Shown here piece after piece: positions 61,036-64,000 of a stretch of DNA of 64,000 bases. The DNA lies in assembly GCF_026646375.1 (NCBI RefSeq), contig NZ_JAIPPU010000001.1:62001-126000 (forward strand). Direction: 5' to 3'. The notes beneath the pieces were generated by a model. That model did no database searches. It was not told the DNA's origin and saw only the letters and a program-made list of their open reading frames with translations. Each line of letters opens with the position of its first letter. Positions within the stretch are counted from its first letter, which is position 1. The stretch is from Acetobacterium wieringae. GTDB taxonomy: Bacteria > Bacillota > Clostridia > Eubacteriales > Eubacteriaceae. Made by a program: the position numbers and the translations under genes.

Positions 61036-61064
61036 TTCAGTTTCAGAATCATTTCTGATATAAT
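61036..61064 (+). promoter_or_regulatory. Extended -10 promoter before uvsE
   Basis: TTCAGT (61036-61041), a 17-base spacer and TGATATAAT (61056-61064), i.e. a perfect TATAAT with an extended TGn. It precedes uvsE by about 160 bases. The leader region carries no recognisable LexA box that I could see. Confidence 0.6.
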
Positions 61065-61227
61065 GAACGAAATCATTGGGGATATCGGATCGAACGGATT
61101 TATGAATGCGACATAAGTGGTTGTTGGATGGATATTTTTGATAATGGTTATTTTTTAGGCTTTAATAAACACTTCGAACGAAAAAAAGCGATTTATGTAG
61201 TGGGAACGGGTAGGAAAGAAGGTTATG

Positions 61228-62487
61228 ATGAGGATAGGATATGCATGTTTAACGGTTGGTGTGCTGAATACGGAATTGAAAACGTGCTTACTGAAAAATG
61301 CGTCCGAAGAAAAATTGACTGAATTGATTAAGCACAATCTGAATGCTCTCGAAAAGATGATTGACTATAATATTGAAAATCAGATTGAGTTGTTTCGAAT
61401 CAGCTCATCACTGATTCCGTTTGGATCGAGTCCGGTCAATCGGATTGTCTGGTGGGAAGTTTTTGAAAAACAGTTTAAAAAAATCAGCAAAAAAATTGCC
61501 AAAAGTGGCATGCGCGTTTCCATGCACCCGGGACAGTATACCGTTTTAAACTCGGCAGACGAAAATATTGTGGCGAATGCCATTGCCGATTTGGACTATC
61601 ACGCCTGTGTCATGGATAGCCTTGGACTGGGTCCTGAAAATAAGATTATCCTCCACGTCGGGGGAATATATAATGATAAAAAACAGGCAATTAAACGCTT
61701 CCTGAGAAATTACCAGCGATTGAGTGAAACGGTAAGAAAACGATTGGTGATTGAAAACGATGATAAATCATATACCATCAGTGATGTTTTAATCATTGGA
61801 AAAGCCCTGGACATCCCGGTGGTTTTTGACAACCTGCATCATCAGGTGAATCCGTGCGATGAAAAGCAGTCGGATACATATTGGATTGACATCTGTAAAA
61901 CTACCTGGAAAAGTCAGGATGGCAAACAAAAAATCCATTACTCCCAACAGCATCCGGATAAAAAGCCGGGCTCGCACTCCAAGACCATCGGAATAAACGA
62001 ATTTATGGCATTTCATCAGGAGTTGGATGGCAGAGATCTGGATATCATGCTGGAAGTGAAAGACAAGAATTTATCGGCGATTAAATGCATTAACTGCATA
62101 ACCGCACCAAAAGAAATTAATCGCCTGGAACATGAATGGAGCAAATATAAATATGCAGTATTGGAAAGATCGCCCCTCGATTATCTGGAGATTCGAAAAC
62201 TGCTTAACAATAAGGACAGCTACCCCTGCATGGAGTTTTATAATCTGATTGAATCATCCTTTCAAAAAGAAGCCACCATGGGAAACTCAATTAATGTGGC
62301 GCAACATATCTGGGGATATTTTAGAACGATTGCATTGCCCAGCGAGAAAAAGTATTTTCTAAAACTGCTGGATCAATATGAAAAAGGGGAAGCCTCCATT
62401 AAAAAGGTGAAGAAAAATCTGTGGAAAATGACGGTGAAGTATGAACTAACTTACCTGTTGGATTCGTATTATTATGTTATTATCTGA
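61228..62487 (+). CDS. uvsE: UV damage endonuclease UvsE with C-terminal YbgA-like domain
   Basis: A 419-residue protein. Residues ~1-300 are the UvdE/UvsE TIM barrel that nicks 5' of UV photoproducts: RIGYACLTVG, FRISSSLIPFG, RVSMHPGQYTVLNS, HVGGIYNDKK, VIENDDKSY, VFDNLHHQ and DIMLEVKDKN. Residues ~345-419 form a helical domain (INVAQHIWGYF, then KKYFLKLLDQYEKGE) that matches by eye the C-terminus of the YbgA-like protein at 56201 (INVMLHIFGYF, then KNFLLDSFEKYKNGK). The ATG at 61228 is favoured over 61225 by spacing to GAAAGAAGG. Confidence 0.92.
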   Translation: MRIGYACLTVGVLNTELKTCLLKNASEEKLTELIKHNLNALEKMIDYNIENQIELFRISSSLIPFGSSPVNRIVWWEVFEKQFKKISKKIAKSGMRVSMHPGQYTVLNSADENIVANAIADLDYHACVMDSLGLGPENKIILHVGGIYNDKKQAIKRFLRNYQRLSETVRKRLVIENDDKSYTISDVLIIGKALDIPVVFDNLHHQVNPCDEKQSDTYWIDICKTTWKSQDGKQKIHYSQQHPDKKPGSHSKTIGINEFMAFHQELDGRDLDIMLEVKDKNLSAIKCINCITAPKEINRLEHEWSKYKYAVLERSPLDYLEIRKLLNNKDSYPCMEFYNLIESSFQKEATMGNSINVAQHIWGYFRTIALPSEKKYFLKLLDQYEKGEASIKKVKKNLWKMTVKYELTYLLDSYYYVII

Positions 62488-62558
62488 ATAGAATGTATGG
62501 GGACGGATTATCGAAAAAACATTTCGATGATGAGTCAGAAAGTTGTGAAGGGAAAACC

Positions 62559-63560
62559 ATGTTAAATGCTGAAATCAGAGAATTGATTAAATACCTGAAA
62601 AGCATCGTTGCGGAGGAAAAACCGGACAAGGGTGTTTTAGAAAAATACGGAAATGATCCGGATTTTATTGAGCTCAATGAAATGATAGGGGATATTCGCA
62701 GCGCCTGTAAAAAGCATTTTGAGATGATTTTTGACTTATTTCCGGATCCAACCATTATCACCACCATGGAAGATGGAAAGTTATTGTCCTATAACCGGGC
62801 CTTCTATAAATTGATAAACACCAGAGGGAAAAACATCATGGCTGATGTGACGAATATTCATGATTTGTACTTTGAATTGGACAAACGGGATCAGCTAATT
62901 GAAGAATTGAAGCGAACCGGTGTCAGTGAGAACATGGAAATCATGGTAAATGATGTGAATGGTGAAATGTTTGTCGGATTGGTATCAGCCCAGGCCATTA
63001 GCATTGAGGGCGAAGCACACATCTTGAGTGTCATCCGGGACATCACTGAAATTAAAAGACTGGAAGAGGAAATAAAAAAGTTATCAATTAAGGATAAACT
63101 GACCCAGGTGTTTAATCGTCAAAAGCTCGATGAGTTTTTGAAATTTGAATTGGAACGCTCCGAGCGGACAAAGGCACCTTTTTCGGTTATGCTGGTTGAT
63201 GTGGACTCACTCCGCAATATCAATGAGACTTATGGGCATCAGGTAGGGGATGAGATGCTGGTGGCAGTGGCCGCGATGCTTAAGGACAACGTCCGGGTGA
63301 CGGATATTGTGGGACGATGGAGCGGGGAGGAATTTTTAGTGATTCTTCCCGATACTGATGAAAAGGGTGCCGTTATATTGGCAGAAAAAACCAGGAAAAT
63401 TCTTGAAAATACGCACTTTAATGCCGTTGGGAAGCTTACTGCCAGTTTTGGGGTTTCTGCCTATCGCAAAGATTTATTGCCGGCAACGTTGATTTCGCGA
63501 GCCCATACAGCCCGAAACCGGGCTAAAGAGAAGGGTCAAAACCGGGTTGAATATCAGTAG
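62559..63560 (+). CDS. PAS-GGDEF diguanylate cyclase
   Basis: A 333-residue soluble protein: a helical N-terminus, PAS (~55-175, SVIRDITEIKRLEEE at its end) and GGDEF (~180-330) with the active variant SGEEF in RWSGEEFLVILPDTD. It is a probable diguanylate cyclase. The ATG at 62559 has AAGGGA upstream; the in-frame ATG at 62493 does not. Followed 36 bases later by a response regulator gene. Confidence 0.9.
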   Translation: MLNAEIRELIKYLKSIVAEEKPDKGVLEKYGNDPDFIELNEMIGDIRSACKKHFEMIFDLFPDPTIITTMEDGKLLSYNRAFYKLINTRGKNIMADVTNIHDLYFELDKRDQLIEELKRTGVSENMEIMVNDVNGEMFVGLVSAQAISIEGEAHILSVIRDITEIKRLEEEIKKLSIKDKLTQVFNRQKLDEFLKFELERSERTKAPFSVMLVDVDSLRNINETYGHQVGDEMLVAVAAMLKDNVRVTDIVGRWSGEEFLVILPDTDEKGAVILAEKTRKILENTHFNAVGKLTASFGVSAYRKDLLPATLISRAHTARNRAKEKGQNRVEYQ

Positions 63561-63596
63561 TGATCAACATATTAAAAATCATGGACGAGGTGACCT

Positions 63597-64000
63597 GTGG
63601 AAACAAGACAATTAAAAATTTTAGTGATTGATGATAACCCGGATAATGTGATTGTCTTAAAAGCCATGATTCGTGATGTGTTTTCAGATGCTACTGTTTT
63701 GATGGCTTTTACTGGGAGAACGGGGTTTGAAATGGCGGTGTCGGAAAATCCGGATATTATTCTCATGGATATTATCATGCCAGAGATGGATGGTTTTGAG
63801 GTGTGTCGTCAATTAAAAGCCACCCCCGATCTGGCGGATATTCCAGTATTATTTGTGACTGCTGCCCGAGGCGATCGGGAACATCGGATTTTAGCGTTGG
63901 AATGCGGCGGGGAAGGCTTTATTTCGAAGCCGATTGATGAACAGGAACTGCTTACTCAGCTTCGGGCAATGGCAAAGATCCGATGGGCCAATCTTCAAAA
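63597..64000 (+). CDS. Response regulator receiver protein, cut by the window end
   Basis: The first 134 codons of a receiver-domain protein starting at GTG 63597 after GAGGTGA. IDDNPDN holds the acidic pair (Asp12, Asp13), Asp58 in LMDIIMPEMDG is the phosphoacceptor, VTAAR supplies the Thr and ISKPID the Lys. The output domain lies beyond the window; given the gene before it, a GGDEF, HD-GYP or kinase output is possible. Confidence 0.9.
   Translation, partial: METRQLKILVIDDNPDNVIVLKAMIRDVFSDATVLMAFTGRTGFEMAVSENPDIILMDIIMPEMDGFEVCRQLKATPDLADIPVLFVTAARGDREHRILALECGGEGFISKPIDEQELLTQLRAMAKIRWANLQ

Noticed and set aside
61128-61322. A 64-codon frame before and overlapping uvsE
   Set aside because: It overlaps the uvsE start in another frame, lacks a ribosome site and shows no domain; the uvsE frame is far better supported.

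Overview
The window looks like the chromosome of an acetogenic Firmicute, most probably Acetobacterium or a close relative of the Eubacteriaceae. This is inferred from moderate GC content, split glycine decarboxylase (GcvPA/GcvPB), several non-pyrrolysine MttB-family methyltransferases with corrinoid proteins, a RACo-type corrinoid activator and many Firmicute-style AGGAGG ribosome binding sites. No tRNA, rRNA, insertion sequence, phage gene or CRISPR array was seen.

Layout. (1) 81-1933: a lipoprotein, an ECF-like sigma factor with a probable small membrane anti-sigma partner, and a Yip1-like membrane protein. (2) 2023-9112: a structured ~400-nt leader or RNA with its own promoter and terminator, then a polyamine operon speD-speA-speE-speB followed by carboxyspermidine dehydrogenase and decarboxylase. 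The cell therefore encodes two different chemistries for spermidine in one operon. (3) 9215-10361: a SAM methyltransferase and a hotdog thioesterase. (4) 10396-34039: a ~24 kb corrinoid methyl-transfer island. A divergent XRE regulator and a MetH-activation-like protein sit on the left. Two cassettes follow, each starting with the same promoter architecture and an attenuator-like terminator: corrinoid protein-MttB-MttB-BCCT transporter, and corrinoid protein-MttB. The two corrinoid proteins are identical in sequence. Then come a hydantoinase/oxoprolinase-like ATPase, a UroD-family methyltransferase fused to a thioredoxin-like domain, a tandem glycine riboswitch, gcvT-gcvH-gcvPA-gcvPB, a RACo-like activator, a ProXp-like deacylase, a second MetH-activation-like protein, a CobW GTPase and dihydrolipoyl dehydrogenase. 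The simplest reading is uptake of a quaternary amine (betaine-like), stepwise demethylation through corrinoid to tetrahydrofolate, and glycine cleavage to feed the same C1 pool.

(5) 34203-37646 (minus strand): a Trk potassium system with two TrkA proteins, TrkH, a previously hidden 33-residue membrane peptide between trkA and trkH, and an OB-fold membrane protein. (6) 37853-40610: a flavodoxin-like reductase, a DUF pair and a candidate short RNA. (7) 40850-49124: a complete kdp operon with a leading TPR gene and the short kdpF. (8) 49537-64000: a cyclic-di-GMP region with three GGDEF+HD-GYP proteins, an EAL-CBS-GGDDF protein, a PAS-GGDEF protein and a truncated response regulator. Interspersed are an iron alcohol dehydrogenase, a YbgA-like protein, a cupin, a double CDGSH protein and a UvsE endonuclease that carries a YbgA-like C-terminal domain.
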